Numbered from the stretch's first letter, positions 22,800 to 32,608 are shown. The stretch: 64,000 bases of DNA from CAMLOF01 sp041913045 (GCA_041913045.1 JAYSGB010000019.1:1-64000); one strand, 5' to 3'. Numbers and translations: made by a program. The notes: a model not told the origin generated them from the letters alone.

Positions 22800-23936
22800 T
22801 CAGGCGGCGGTGCGCCCCATGGCCCGGCGGGCGGCCCAGGTTTTTAGTGGCGAAAATTGGTCAAAACCCCGCATTCCCCAACGCCGCAGGGCCTGGACGC
22901 GGCTGTCCTGGTGGCCAAACAGCCCGAAGAGGTTGTCGGTGGCCCAGGCCATGGCGCCGAAATCGGCTTGGCGGGCGCGTTCGTAGCGGCGCAGGAGCTT
23001 CAGGTCGCCCAGTTCGCGCCAGTATTCGCGTTCGTGCAGCACGCGGGCCAGCTCGGCCACGTCGCCCAACCCCACGTTCAGCCCCTGGCCTGCCAGAGGG
23101 TGCATGGCATGGGCCGCGTCACTCACCAGCGCCACGCCGGGGCGTACCCATTGCCGGGCGCGCGACAGTTCCAGTGGCCATCCTGCCGGTTGACCCAGCA
23201 ATTCCATGTGGCCCAGGGCGTGGTCGCAGGATTGGGCCACCGCGTCCGCCAGCGCAGTGGCGTCAAGTGCGAGCAACTGCGCCGCGCGCTCATGGGGCAC
23301 CGACCACACCAGCGCCACGGCGTTGCCTTGTTCGCCTTCCAGCGGCAGCAACGCCAGAATGTCGCCATTCAGGAACCACTGGCGCGCCACGCCGCCGTGC
23401 GGGCGCTCGCAGCGCAGGCGTGCTGCCACCGCCGTTTGCGGGTAGGGGCGGGTATCAAACTCAAAACCCATGGCGTCGCGCGTACTGCTGCGCTTGCCTT
23501 CGCAGATCACCGTCAGCGCCGCGTTCGGCCTTTCATGCACGACGTCGATTCCAGGCTGGAACTGCACGGCCTGCGCCAGTGTTTGTTCGAGTGCAGGCAC
23601 GTCAACGATCCAAGACAGCGCTTCAGCACCACTTGATTGGGCATCAAAACGCACGCTGGCTTCGCTGCCATCGGCCACCCACATGTGGCTCACGGGGGTG
23701 ACCGCCGGCGGGCTGACGGCGGGGCCATCTGGCCACACACGCAGGGATTGCAGGAGCTGCCGCGACGCGGCGTTGAGCGCGTAGGCCCGGATGTCGGGCG
23801 TGGCGCCCGCCGGGGCAGCAGGGGGCTGGGGGCGCGTCACCAGGGCCACGCGCAGGCGGTCGCGCGCCAGCAACAGGGCCAGCGTCTGCCCGGCCACCCC
23901 GCTACCGAGAATGGCCACGTCGTACTTGGTACTCAT
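22800..23936 (-). CDS. UbiH-family FAD monooxygenase (ubiquinone biosynthesis)
   Basis: This 378-aa protein has the flavoprotein hydroxylase pattern: dinucleotide motif VAILGSGVAGQTLALLLA at residues 6-23, and the second FAD motif VALVSDAAHAMHPLAGQGLN with the GD-like pair replaced by SD. The family hydroxylates the quinone ring of ubiquinone precursors (UbiH/UbiF/UbiI type); which position cannot be told here. The start at ATG 23936 matches family length; the frame is open 110 codons upstream without resemblance. It is divergent from the MOSC gene. Confidence 0.87.
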   Translation of the reverse strand: MSTKYDVAILGSGVAGQTLALLLARDRLRVALVTRPQPPAAPAGATPDIRAYALNAASRQLLQSLRVWPDGPAVSPPAVTPVSHMWVADGSEASVRFDAQSSGAEALSWIVDVPALEQTLAQAVQFQPGIDVVHERPNAALTVICEGKRSSTRDAMGFEFDTRPYPQTAVAARLRCERPHGGVARQWFLNGDILALLPLEGEQGNAVALVWSVPHERAAQLLALDATALADAVAQSCDHALGHMELLGQPAGWPLELSRARQWVRPGVALVSDAAHAMHPLAGQGLNVGLGDVAELARVLHEREYWRELGDLKLLRRYERARQADFGAMAWATDNLFGLFGHQDSRVQALRRWGMRGFDQFSPLKTWAARRAMGRTAA

Positions 23937-24002
23937 GTGCAAATTGTAGAAGCAAGGCAAAATGAGCGTCCGCCTGAGCCAAGACTTGCCCCCATTCGCA
24001 CG

Positions 24003-24917
24003 ATGCCCGATTTCGCCAGCGCTGACGCCGCCTTGCCCCTGCACATTGAAGAACTCTGGATCTACCCGGTGAAGTCCTGTGCTGGGCTGCGCCTGTCGTC
24101 GGTGGAGTTGCTGGAAACCGGCCTGGAATGGGACCGCACCTGGATGGTGGTAGACGCGAACCACGAATTCGTGAGCCAGCGTGAATTGCCGCGCATGGCA
24201 CTGATACAACCGCGTTTTCGCATGGGGCAGCTGGAGTTGCGTGCGCCGGGCATGTTGTCGCTGCACCTAGCGCTGGATGCCGCCGAGTCGCCCTGCCGCG
24301 TGCGGGTGTGGGATGACGAGGTTGATGCCTACGATATGGGGGACCTGGCGGCGCAGTGGTTTACCGATTTCCTGGGGCTTGATGCGCCAGCGGGGGTGCA
24401 GCCGCTGCGTTTGGTGCGTTTTGACCCGGATGTTCGCCGTCTTTCGTCAATGAAATGGACGGAAGGCATTGAGGCGCCCAACCAGTTCAGCGACGGCTTC
24501 CCGGTGTTGGTGGTATCGCGTGCTTCACTGAACGAGCTGAACGAGCGGCTGGTGGTTCTGGGACACCAGCCGGTGGGCGTTCAGCGCTTCCGGCCGAATA
24601 TCGTGCTGGGCGGGCTGGAGTCGCACGACGAAGACCGGCTGGCGTCTGTCAGGCTTCATGCTGACGGCGCCCCAGAGGCACCGCACGTGTGGCTGCAGCC
24701 TGTAAAGCCTTGCGCGCGTTGCAGCATTCCGGATGTTGACCCTGCCACCGCCGAACCCGGCAAGGCCGTTGGGCAAACGCTGCACAGTTACAGGCAGGAC
24801 CGTCGCCTCATGGGTGCGATCACTTTCGGCATGAACGCGATCGTCCGCGCAGGTGTGGGGCAGATGCTGCATGAAGGCATGCGTGGCCATGGCGAGTGGG
24901 GTGCCTGGGAGGCTTGA
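24003..24917 (+). CDS. MOSC domain protein (molybdenum cofactor-binding type)
   Basis: This 304-aa protein has an N-terminal MOSC_N beta-barrel (LWIYPVKSCAGLRLSSVELL, residues 15-40) and a C-terminal MOSC domain with the conserved cysteine in VKPCARCSIPDVDP. The architecture matches YcbX and the C-terminal part of molybdenum cofactor sulfurases; family members act with molybdoenzymes in detoxifying N-hydroxylated compounds. It is divergent from the UbiH-like gene across a 66-base gap. Confidence 0.9.
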   Translation: MPDFASADAALPLHIEELWIYPVKSCAGLRLSSVELLETGLEWDRTWMVVDANHEFVSQRELPRMALIQPRFRMGQLELRAPGMLSLHLALDAAESPCRVRVWDDEVDAYDMGDLAAQWFTDFLGLDAPAGVQPLRLVRFDPDVRRLSSMKWTEGIEAPNQFSDGFPVLVVSRASLNELNERLVVLGHQPVGVQRFRPNIVLGGLESHDEDRLASVRLHADGAPEAPHVWLQPVKPCARCSIPDVDPATAEPGKAVGQTLHSYRQDRRLMGAITFGMNAIVRAGVGQMLHEGMRGHGEWGAWEA

Positions 24918-24932
24918 TCCCCGGGTCGCACG

Positions 24933-25919
24933 TCAGACGCGGCGCAGCAGCTTGGATTTGTCGAGACGGATTTTCACGTCTTCTGGCGACAGGGGCTTTT
25001 CAATCTGGTAACGCTCGTTCTGGGTGTCCCGCTTGCCGGGAGCGCTCAGGGGCATGCCTTGCCCGTCGGCAATGGCCATGGCCAAAGGGGTGTTGACCCG
25101 CTCGCCTCTACGCACCACGACGGCGGTTTCGGCTGACTTCAACCGAACATAGGTGCCGGGCGGGTACATGCCCAGCAGCTTGACGAAGGCTGCGCCCAGT
25201 GTGCTGTCGCGGTCTTGTGCTTCAAGGTAAAGGTTGCCTGCCGCCACTTTGGGTGACAGACCCCTGCGGCTGCGGCGGGGGGTGATACGCGCCACAAAAC
25301 GGTCGGCCATTTGAAGCAGGCAAAGGCTGGAATGCAACGGGGATGATGCAGGCGGCGCTTCCTCTTTCGGTACGTGGTGTTTTTCGACGAGTTGCAGCCA
25401 ATCGCTGTCGGTAACGCCCAACTGGCGCAGTCGTTCGACACCCCGGTGGGCATGGTCGTCTATTTCGGCGCGCTGAACCTCGTCCACTGGACGCACCTGG
25501 CCGGCCAGTTGGTCCTGAAGCTGGCTCATTGCGATGTTCATGGTCAGCGCGGCGCGTACAAGCGTGCTGAGGGTCTCCCCCGTTGTGCCGGTTCTCGGGC
25601 CGATCATGTGGCACATGGATGCCGCCAACAATGCGTGCGCAGCGCTGTATCCCTGTTCGCGGTCAAAGAGCATCTGCACCATGACGAACAGGCTGTCGTC
25701 TTCGCGGTGGCGGAGCAGGTAGTGCATGCCCTGTTCAATGGCCTCCAGCCGAGGCATGAAGTCTGCGGAGGTGACCTCCGGCTTCTGCAACAACGCCTGC
25801 AGACGGCGGTGCAGGGCTGGCCACCCTTCCGTCGGGTCCTCATCCAGCCAAGGTGGACGGCGCAACTCTCCAGCGGCTGGCGCTGAAGGACTGCTGGTTG
25901 GCGGCTCGTCCATGGGCAT
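24933..25919 (-). CDS. Degenerate HD-GYP-like protein
   Basis: The 328-aa product shows the helical order of HD-GYP phosphodiesterases but lacks most metal ligands. The first helix reads SAAHALLAASMCHMIG; where HD would be expected the sequence is LVRAALTMNIAMSQ; later DDHAHRGVERLRQLG and LQLVEKHHVPKEE align with the downstream His motifs; no GYP is present. A C-terminal beta region (GTYVRLKSAETAVVVRRGER) resembles that of PB-type HD-GYP relatives. It probably does not hydrolyse c-di-GMP and may bind nucleotides or act as a scaffold. It converges on the MOSC gene, 15 bases apart. Confidence 0.65.
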   Translation of the reverse strand: MPMDEPPTSSPSAPAAGELRRPPWLDEDPTEGWPALHRRLQALLQKPEVTSADFMPRLEAIEQGMHYLLRHREDDSLFVMVQMLFDREQGYSAAHALLAASMCHMIGPRTGTTGETLSTLVRAALTMNIAMSQLQDQLAGQVRPVDEVQRAEIDDHAHRGVERLRQLGVTDSDWLQLVEKHHVPKEEAPPASSPLHSSLCLLQMADRFVARITPRRSRRGLSPKVAAGNLYLEAQDRDSTLGAAFVKLLGMYPPGTYVRLKSAETAVVVRRGERVNTPLAMAIADGQGMPLSAPGKRDTQNERYQIEKPLSPEDVKIRLDKSKLLRRV

Positions 25920-26034
25920 GCGTCAAATTATGTGATATATGGCACTAAATGCCATTTTATGGCGTCACCTCTTTCCTTGTGTGCGAATTTACGGCGAATT
26001 GTGGCTTTTTGAACATTTATGCGAGGCGGCCACC

Positions 26035-26259
26035 TCAGCGTTTGGACCCTGTTGAACCATGGCCGATGACGCCGCCAATGGCTGCTCCGCCCAGCGTGCC
26101 CAGCGTGCTTCCGCCGGTGAGGATGGATCCGCCAATGGCACCGACGCCCGCACCTATAGCGGCGTTTTGCTGGCGCTGTGAAAGGTTCGAGCACGCCATC
26201 AGCGACGGCAGAATGAGCAGGGCGACGAGCGGTTTGGCGATGCGGTGCATGTTTTTCAT
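26035..26259 (-). CDS. Glycine-zipper lipoprotein
   Basis: The 74-aa product has a lipoprotein signal peptide ending in the lipobox LMAC (residues about 19-22), then glycine-zipper repeats (AAIGAGVGAIGGSI; LGGAAIGGVIGH), as in OsmB and related stress lipoproteins. AAGGAG lies seven bases before the ATG at 26259. It is expected in the outer membrane. The frame is open 12 codons upstream without a start of similar quality. Confidence 0.8.
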   Translation of the reverse strand: MKNMHRIAKPLVALLILPSLMACSNLSQRQQNAAIGAGVGAIGGSILTGGSTLGTLGGAAIGGVIGHGSTGSKR

Positions 26260-26562
26260 GATGTGAACTCCTTGGCTTGTTGTCAGAGGCGCCACGCAAC
26301 ACGCGTGGATCGTGTGTGAATTATTTGGGGCAAGTCGAGACCGGTGAGGTGACAGGGTGCGTCAGATGTATCAAGCCGTAAAGGCCGCTGGAGGGGGCAT
26401 TCCAGGCGCTCGGTACAATCTGCAACCATTTCCCCTGGCCAGCCGTGTTTCCGGCGAGCCCCCCTGCCGGCCCATTTCAAGGCAAAGCGCGCGGGCCGTG
26501 CGTTTGCATTTCAATGAGTACACGGCAGCGCATACGGGGTATCGATTCCAAAGGAAGTTTCC
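26260..26562. other. Intergenic region between the lipoprotein gene and ychF
   Basis: About 300 bases with divergent genes on both sides, so it must hold the promoters for both. AAAGGAAG just before the ychF ATG is a good binding site. I see no clear -35/-10 pair, repeat or RNA gene. Confidence 0.5.
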
Positions 26563-27657
26563 ATGTCTCTCAAGTGCGGCATCGTCGGCCTGCCCAACGT
26601 CGGCAAATCCACCCTGTTCAATGCCCTGACCAAGGCGGGCATCGCTGCTGAAAATTACCCCTTCTGCACCATTGAGCCTAATGTGGGTGTGGTGGAGGTG
26701 CCCGACCCGCGCCTGCAGCAGCTGGCCGAGATCATCAAACCCGAACGCATCGTGCCGGCCATCGTCGAGTTCGTGGACATTGCGGGTCTGGTGGCAGGAG
26801 CCTCCAAGGGCGAAGGCCTGGGCAACCAGTTCCTGGCGCACATCCGCGAAACGGACGCCATCGTCAACGTGGTGCGCTGCTTCGAGGACGACAACGTGAT
26901 CCACGTCGCGGGCAAGGTGGACCCGATTGCCGACATCGAAGTGATCCAGACCGAGTTGTGCCTGGCTGACATGGCCACTGTGGAAAAGAGCCTGCAGCGC
27001 TACACGAAGGCTGCCAAGAGCGGCAACGACAAGGAAGCCGCTGCGCTGGTGCAGCTGCTCACCAAGGTGCAGGCCGTGCTGGACGAGGGCAAGCCGGTGC
27101 GCACTCTGGAACTGAACGATCAGGAGAAGGTGCTGCTCAAGCCGCTGTGCCTGATCACCGCCAAGCCCGCGATGTTCGTGGGCAACGTGGCGGAGGACGG
27201 TTTCGAGAACAATCCGCTGCTCGACCGCCTGAAGGATTACGCCGCCGGCCAGAATGCGCCGGTGGTGGCCATCTGCGCCAAGATCGAGGCTGAGCTGGCC
27301 GAGATGGACGATGCCGACCGCCTGGAGTTCCTCAAGGAGCTGGGGCAGGACGAGCCGGGCCTGAACCGCCTGATCCGCGCAGGCTTCAAGCTGCTGGGTC
27401 TGCAGACCTACTTCACCGCTGGCGTAAAGGAAGTGCGTGCCTGGACCATCCACATCGGCGACACCGCGCCGCAGGCCGCTGGCGTGATTCACGGTGACTT
27501 TGAGCGTGGCTTCATCCGCGCGCAGACCATCGCGTTTGACGACTTCATTTCCTATAAGGGCGAGCAGGGCGCCAAGGACGCTGGCAAGATGCGCGCCGAA
27601 GGCAAGGAATACGTGGTGAAGGATGGTGACGTGATGAACTTTTTGTTCAACGTCTGA
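26563..27657 (+). CDS. ychF: Ribosome-associated ATPase YchF (OLA1 family)
   Basis: This 364-aa P-loop protein has G1 GLPNVGKST at residues 9-17, then the switch motif VDIAGLVAGASKGEGLGNQF with the DxAG of Obg-related proteins, a coiled-coil insertion, and the C-terminal TGS domain (YFTAGVKEVRAWTIHIGDTA). YchF prefers ATP, binds ribosomes and affects oxidative stress responses. Length is as in E. coli (363 aa). A strong terminator follows. The usual pth neighbour is not in this window. Confidence 0.96.
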   Translation: MSLKCGIVGLPNVGKSTLFNALTKAGIAAENYPFCTIEPNVGVVEVPDPRLQQLAEIIKPERIVPAIVEFVDIAGLVAGASKGEGLGNQFLAHIRETDAIVNVVRCFEDDNVIHVAGKVDPIADIEVIQTELCLADMATVEKSLQRYTKAAKSGNDKEAAALVQLLTKVQAVLDEGKPVRTLELNDQEKVLLKPLCLITAKPAMFVGNVAEDGFENNPLLDRLKDYAAGQNAPVVAICAKIEAELAEMDDADRLEFLKELGQDEPGLNRLIRAGFKLLGLQTYFTAGVKEVRAWTIHIGDTAPQAAGVIHGDFERGFIRAQTIAFDDFISYKGEQGAKDAGKMRAEGKEYVVKDGDVMNFLFNV

Positions 27658-27689
27658 CTCCGACGAGCGGGATTCCTCGCTTTTCACCA

Positions 27690-27725
27690 AACCCCGGAAT
27701 CCCCGAGATTCCGGGGTTTTTTTGT
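27690..27725 (+). terminator. Intrinsic terminator after ychF
   Basis: A 12-bp perfect stem (AACCCCGGAATC at 27690-27701 with its complement at 27707-27718) with a 5-base loop is followed by a run of T. Confidence 0.88.
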
Positions 27726-27836
27726 TTGCGGGGGGTGCTCTGCAGTACAGGGTTTGTCACCACCGCGCGGCATTGATTGTTGTGGCCTTTGGTGCGAACA
27801 TGTGTCCAGCGTCAACCGTGGAAAGGAAGGTGTGCC

Positions 27837-29759
27837 ATGTCCATCTTCGCTCACTACCAGAGCCGGTACGAGGCCACGCAGGAAGAGGAGATGTCCCTGC
27901 AGGACTACCTTGACCTGTGTCGACGCGATCCCAAGGCCTACGCCAGTGTGGCCGAACGCATGCTGCTGGCCATTGGCGAGCCAGAGTTGGTTGATACCCG
28001 CACCGACCCGCGCCTGTCCCGCCTGTTCGCCAACAAGGTCATCAAGATCTACCCGGCCTTCCGCGACTTCTATGGCATGGAGGAGACGATCGAAAGCATC
28101 GTCGCCTACTTCCGCCACGCGGCACAGGGGCTGGAGGAGAAGAAGCAGATCCTCTACCTGCTGGGACCGGTGGGCGGGGGAAAGTCTTCGCTTGCTGAAA
28201 AGCTCAAGTACCTGCTGGAAAAGGTGCCGTTCTACGCGGTCAAGGGCTCTCCAGTGCACGAGTCGCCGCTGGGTCTGTTCAATCCCGACGAGGATGCCCA
28301 TCTGCTGGAACAGGACTACGGCATTGCGCCGCGTTACTTGCAGGCGGTGATGAGCCCGTGGGCCGTCAAGCGACTGCACGAGTTCAATGGGGACATCACC
28401 CGGTTTCGCGTGGTCAAGCTCTACCCCTCGGTGCTGCGCCAGGTGGCGGTGTCCAAGACGGAACCGGGGGACGAGAACAACCAGGACATCTCCTCCCTGG
28501 TGGGCAAAATCGACATCCGCAAGCTGGAGTCCTATTCGCAAAACGACCCTGACGCCTACAGCTATTCCGGCGGCCTGTGCCTGTCCAACCGGGGGCTGAT
28601 GGAGTTCGTGGAGATGTTCAAGGCGCCGATCAAGGTGCTGCACCCGCTGCTGACTGCCACGCAGGAAGGCAACTACAAGGGCACCGAGGGGTTTGGCGCC
28701 ATTCCCTTCGATGGAACCATTCTGGCCCACTCGAACGAGGCGGAGTGGCAGACCTTCAAGAACAATCGCAACAACGAAGCGTTCATCGACCGCATCTACA
28801 TCGTCAAGGTGCCATATTGCCTACGCCTGTCGGACGAGGTACGCATCTATGACAAGTTGATCCGCAATTCGTCTTTGGCCAACGCGCCGTGTGCGCCCGA
28901 CACGCTGCGCATGATGGCCGAGTTCGCGGTGTTGTCGCGCCTGAAGGAGCCGGAGAACTCGTCGATCTACTCGAAGATGCGCGTTTATGACGGCGAGAAT
29001 CTGAAGGACACCGACCCCAAGGCCAAGAGCTACCAGGAGTACCGCGACTTTGCCGGGGTGGATGAGGGCATGACCGGCCTGTCCACGCGCTTTGCGTTCA
29101 AGATTCTGTCGAAGGTGTTCAACTTCGACCACCGCGAGGTGGCCGCCAACCCGGTGCACCTGATGTACGTGCTGGAGCAGCAGATAGAGCAGGCGCAGTT
29201 TCCGCCCGAGGTGGAAGAGGGTTACCGCCGCTTCCTGAAGGAATACCTGGCGCCCCGCTATGCCGAATTCATCGGCAAGGAAATCCAGACCGCCTACCTG
29301 GAGAGCTATTCCGAATACGGCCAGAACGTGTTCGACCGCTACGTCACCTACGCCGACTTCTGGATACAGGACCAGGAGTTCCGCGACCCCAACACCGGCG
29401 AGATGCTGGACCGCCAGGCGCTCAACGACGAGCTGGAGAAGATCGAGAAACCGGCGGGCATTTCCAATCCGAAGGACTTCCGCAACGAGGTGGTGAACTT
29501 TGTGCTGCGGTCAAGGGCCAAGCACGACGGCCGCAACCCCGCCTGGACCAGCTACGAGAAGCTGCGCTCGGTGATCGAGAAGAAGATGTTCTCTACCACC
29601 GAGGACTTGCTTCCTGTCATTTCCTTCAACGCCAAGGCCAGCGCCGACGAGCAGAAGAAACACCAGGACTTCGTCAACCGCATGGTGGCCAAGGGGTACA
29701 CCGAAAGCCAGGTGCGTCTGCTGGCCGAATGGTATTTGCGGGTGCGCAAGTCGTCTTGA
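27837..29759 (+). CDS. yeaG: PrkA-type serine protein kinase (YeaG)
   Basis: The 640-aa product has the PrkA AAA-like domain with Walker A GPVGGGKSSL at about residue 111, and the C-terminal PrkA kinase region. The N-terminus SIFAHYQSRYEATQEEE is typical of YeaG. The start at ATG 27837 has GAAAGGAAGG upstream. It heads the conserved yeaG-yeaH-spoVR cluster, linked in E. coli to sustained nitrogen starvation and stationary phase through RpoS/NtrC control. Length agrees with E. coli YeaG (644 aa). Confidence 0.94.
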   Translation: MSIFAHYQSRYEATQEEEMSLQDYLDLCRRDPKAYASVAERMLLAIGEPELVDTRTDPRLSRLFANKVIKIYPAFRDFYGMEETIESIVAYFRHAAQGLEEKKQILYLLGPVGGGKSSLAEKLKYLLEKVPFYAVKGSPVHESPLGLFNPDEDAHLLEQDYGIAPRYLQAVMSPWAVKRLHEFNGDITRFRVVKLYPSVLRQVAVSKTEPGDENNQDISSLVGKIDIRKLESYSQNDPDAYSYSGGLCLSNRGLMEFVEMFKAPIKVLHPLLTATQEGNYKGTEGFGAIPFDGTILAHSNEAEWQTFKNNRNNEAFIDRIYIVKVPYCLRLSDEVRIYDKLIRNSSLANAPCAPDTLRMMAEFAVLSRLKEPENSSIYSKMRVYDGENLKDTDPKAKSYQEYRDFAGVDEGMTGLSTRFAFKILSKVFNFDHREVAANPVHLMYVLEQQIEQAQFPPEVEEGYRRFLKEYLAPRYAEFIGKEIQTAYLESYSEYGQNVFDRYVTYADFWIQDQEFRDPNTGEMLDRQALNDELEKIEKPAGISNPKDFRNEVVNFVLRSRAKHDGRNPAWTSYEKLRSVIEKKMFSTTEDLLPVISFNAKASADEQKKHQDFVNRMVAKGYTESQVRLLAEWYLRVRKSS

Positions 29760-29804
29760 AGCGCCCATTGCGGGCGGCATTCAACCTTTCGGGGGAGCGG
29801 GCTC

Positions 29805-31079
29805 ATGAGCCAGGTGGTGCACATCGTCGATCGGCGCAACGATGCTCGCAACAAGAGCACCGTGAACCGTCAGCGCTTTCTGCGCCGATTCAAGGGGCAG
29901 ATTCGCGACGCTGTGCGCCAGGCGATAGGGCGGCGCAACGTGCGCGACATTGACGCGGGCGAAGAGGTGCACATCACCGGCAAGGACATTTCCGAGCCGC
30001 AGTTTCGTCAAGGGCGATCAGGGGTGTGGCGCCGAGTCAATGCTGGCAACGACCGCTTTGTGGTGGGCGACGAGGTGGAGCGGCCCAGCGGATCGTCTGG
30101 CGGGGGCGGCGGGCAGGCCAGCAACGAAGGCGAGAGTCTGGACGACTTCGTCTTCACGCTTACGCGCGAGGAGTTCCTCGATATCTTCTTTGACGATCTG
30201 GCGCTGCCCAACCTGGTGAAGACGCAGCTTGCGCAGATCAAGGAATACCAAAGCCGCCGCGCGGGTTACACCCAGACCGGAACGCCCGCCAACATCAGCA
30301 TCCGGCGCAGCATGCGCGGCGCGGCAGGTAGGCGCATTGCGCATGGCACGCCGCTGCGCCAGCGCCTGGAGGCGCTGCAGCAGGAGTGGGAGCAGGTGGT
30401 GGCCGAGCGCGGGGCGGGCGACCCACGCGCGTGCGAACTGCAGGAGGAAATGGCCCGCCTGCGCGCGCGCCTGGAGGCCATTCCCTTCATCGACGAATTC
30501 GACCTGCGCTACACCCACCGCGTGCGTGTGCCGCAGCCATCAACCCAGGCGGTGATGTTCTGCCTGATGGATGTGTCGGGCTCGATGGACGAGGAGCGCA
30601 AGCAGGTGGCCAAGCGATTCTTCATGCTGCTGTACCTGTTCCTGCGCCGCACCTACGAACGCATCGACCTGGTGTTCGTGCGCCACCACACCCAGGCGGC
30701 CGAGGTGAATGAGGAGGAGTTCTTCCATTCCCGTGAATCGGGCGGCACGGTGGTGTCCAGCGCGCTGGCGCTGACGCTCAAGATCGTTCGTGAGCGTTAT
30801 GGCAGCCAAGCCTGGAACGTGTACGTGGCTCAGGCATCGGACGGGGACAATTGGAACGCCGATTCCCCGCTGTGCCGCGAACTGCTGGACGAGTCTTTGT
30901 TGCCGCTGTGCCAGTACTACGCCTACATCGAAATCAACGACGCGGTGCCGCGCAACCTGTGGGAGGAGTACGCCAAGCTGCTGCCCGAACACAAAGAGCG
31001 CTTTGCCATGCAACGCATCATCGAGCCGTCGGACATCTTCCCGGTGTTCCGCAGCCTGTTCAAGAAGAGGTTGGCATGA
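29805..31079 (+). CDS. yeaH: YeaH/YhbH family protein (DUF444, VWA-like)
   Basis: The 424-aa product has the DUF444 layout: basic N-terminus with VNRQRFLRRFKGQIRDAVR, a disordered Gly/Ser segment (about residues 90-110, SSGGGGGQ), then a von Willebrand-like domain with the MIDAS-type motif MDVSGSMDEERK (about residue 260). It is always found beside PrkA kinases and may be their partner or substrate. It lies 45 bases after yeaG, and its last codons overlap the spoVR start (ATGA). Confidence 0.92.
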   Translation: MSQVVHIVDRRNDARNKSTVNRQRFLRRFKGQIRDAVRQAIGRRNVRDIDAGEEVHITGKDISEPQFRQGRSGVWRRVNAGNDRFVVGDEVERPSGSSGGGGGQASNEGESLDDFVFTLTREEFLDIFFDDLALPNLVKTQLAQIKEYQSRRAGYTQTGTPANISIRRSMRGAAGRRIAHGTPLRQRLEALQQEWEQVVAERGAGDPRACELQEEMARLRARLEAIPFIDEFDLRYTHRVRVPQPSTQAVMFCLMDVSGSMDEERKQVAKRFFMLLYLFLRRTYERIDLVFVRHHTQAAEVNEEEFFHSRESGGTVVSSALALTLKIVRERYGSQAWNVYVAQASDGDNWNADSPLCRELLDESLLPLCQYYAYIEINDAVPRNLWEEYAKLLPEHKERFAMQRIIEPSDIFPVFRSLFKKRLA

Positions 31080-32608
31080 GCCCCGCGCCGCGCACAAACC
31101 GTCGCAAGAAGCCCAGGCCGTTGCCACAGGGTTCTGAATGGACCTTCGAGGCCTTACGGCAGTACGACGCCGAGCTGGAGCGGCTGGCGCATCAGCACAA
31201 GCTCGACCTGTACCCGCACCAGATCGAGATCATCACCGCCGAGCAGATGCTCGACGCCTACGCTTCCATTGGCATGCCGGTGCTCTACCACCACTGGTCC
31301 TTCGGCAAGCACTACCTGGCGCAGGCCAAGCAGTACCAGCGCGGGCAGATGGGGCTGGCGTACGAGATCGTCATCAACTCCAACCCCTGCATTGCCTACC
31401 TGATGGAGGAAAACACCCTGACCATGCAGGCGCTGGTGATTGCCCACGCGGCGTATGGGCACAACGCTTTCTTCAAGGGCAACCACCTGTTCCGCGCCTG
31501 GACATCGGCCGACGCCATCATTGACTATCTGGTGTTTGCCCGCAACTTCATTGCTGAATGCGAGGAGCGCCATGGCGTGGCCGCGGTGGAACCCTTGCTG
31601 GACGCCTGCCATGCCTTGATGAACGTGGGTGTGGACCGTTACCGGCACCCAGCCAAGCTGTCGCTGGAAAAAGAGCGCCTGCGGCAGCGCGAACGCGAGA
31701 TCTATCTGCAGCAGCAGGTCAACGAGTTGTGGCGCACCTTGCCGCAGGTTCCGGGCAAGGAGGCGGTGGCGCAACCCCGCCGCTTCCCAGATGAGCCCGA
31801 GGAGAACGTGCTCTACTTCATCGAAAAGAACGCCCCGTTGCTGGAACCCTGGCAGCGCGAGGTGGTGCGCATTGTGCGCAAGGTGGCGCAATACTTCTAC
31901 CCGCAGCGCCAGACGCAGGTGATGAACGAGGGCTGGGCCTCCTGGTGGCACCACCACCTGCTGCACGGCCTGTACGAGGAGGGGCTGGTGGGCGACGGCT
32001 TCATGCTCGAAGTGCTGCACATGCACACCAACGTCGTGGCGCAGCGGCCCTTTCACCACCCGCATTACGACGGGCTCAACCCCTATGCCCTGGGGTTTGC
32101 CATGTGGCGCGACATCCGGCGCATCTGCGAAGCACCCACCGACGAGGACCGCGAGTGGTTCCCCGATCTGGCGGGTAGCGACTGGCTGGAGAGCTTTGAC
32201 TTTGCGATGAGAAATTTCAAGGACGAGAGCTTCATCGCGCAATACCTTTCACCCAAGGTGATGAGGGACTTTCGGCTGTTTGCCGCCGTGGACGATGACA
32301 GCCAGGCGCGAGTGCGCATCGAAGCCATCCACGATGAGCGTGGTTACCGCCGCTTGCGCAACTTGTTGTCGCAGCAGTACGACCTGGGCACCCGCGAGCC
32401 TGACGTGCAGGTGTGGAACGTGGACACGCGCGGTGACCGTGCGCTCACGCTGCGCCACCAGGAGCGCGACCGCCATCCCTTGGCAGAAAGCGCTGATGCC
32501 GTGCTGCACCACGTGGCGGCGTTGTGGGGCTTTCCTGTGCGGTTGGAAACGGTGGATGCCGCAGGCCAGGTAAAGCACACGCGGGAATGTCAGCCTGCGC
32601 GCAACTGA
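31076..32608 (+). CDS. SpoVR family protein (YcgB-like)
   Basis: This 510-aa protein belongs to the SpoVR family, known from B. subtilis spore cortex formation and from E. coli YcgB, where it co-occurs with YeaG/YeaH. Conserved segments include PVLYHHWSFGKHY, AHAAYGHNAFFKGN, MNEGWASWWHHHLLHG and NPYALGFAMWRDI, rich in His that could bind metal. Biochemical function is unknown. Its ATG overlaps the yeaH stop, so the three genes form one operon. Confidence 0.93.
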   Translation: MSPAPRTNRRKKPRPLPQGSEWTFEALRQYDAELERLAHQHKLDLYPHQIEIITAEQMLDAYASIGMPVLYHHWSFGKHYLAQAKQYQRGQMGLAYEIVINSNPCIAYLMEENTLTMQALVIAHAAYGHNAFFKGNHLFRAWTSADAIIDYLVFARNFIAECEERHGVAAVEPLLDACHALMNVGVDRYRHPAKLSLEKERLRQREREIYLQQQVNELWRTLPQVPGKEAVAQPRRFPDEPEENVLYFIEKNAPLLEPWQREVVRIVRKVAQYFYPQRQTQVMNEGWASWWHHHLLHGLYEEGLVGDGFMLEVLHMHTNVVAQRPFHHPHYDGLNPYALGFAMWRDIRRICEAPTDEDREWFPDLAGSDWLESFDFAMRNFKDESFIAQYLSPKVMRDFRLFAAVDDDSQARVRIEAIHDERGYRRLRNLLSQQYDLGTREPDVQVWNVDTRGDRALTLRHQERDRHPLAESADAVLHHVAALWGFPVRLETVDAAGQVKHTRECQPARN

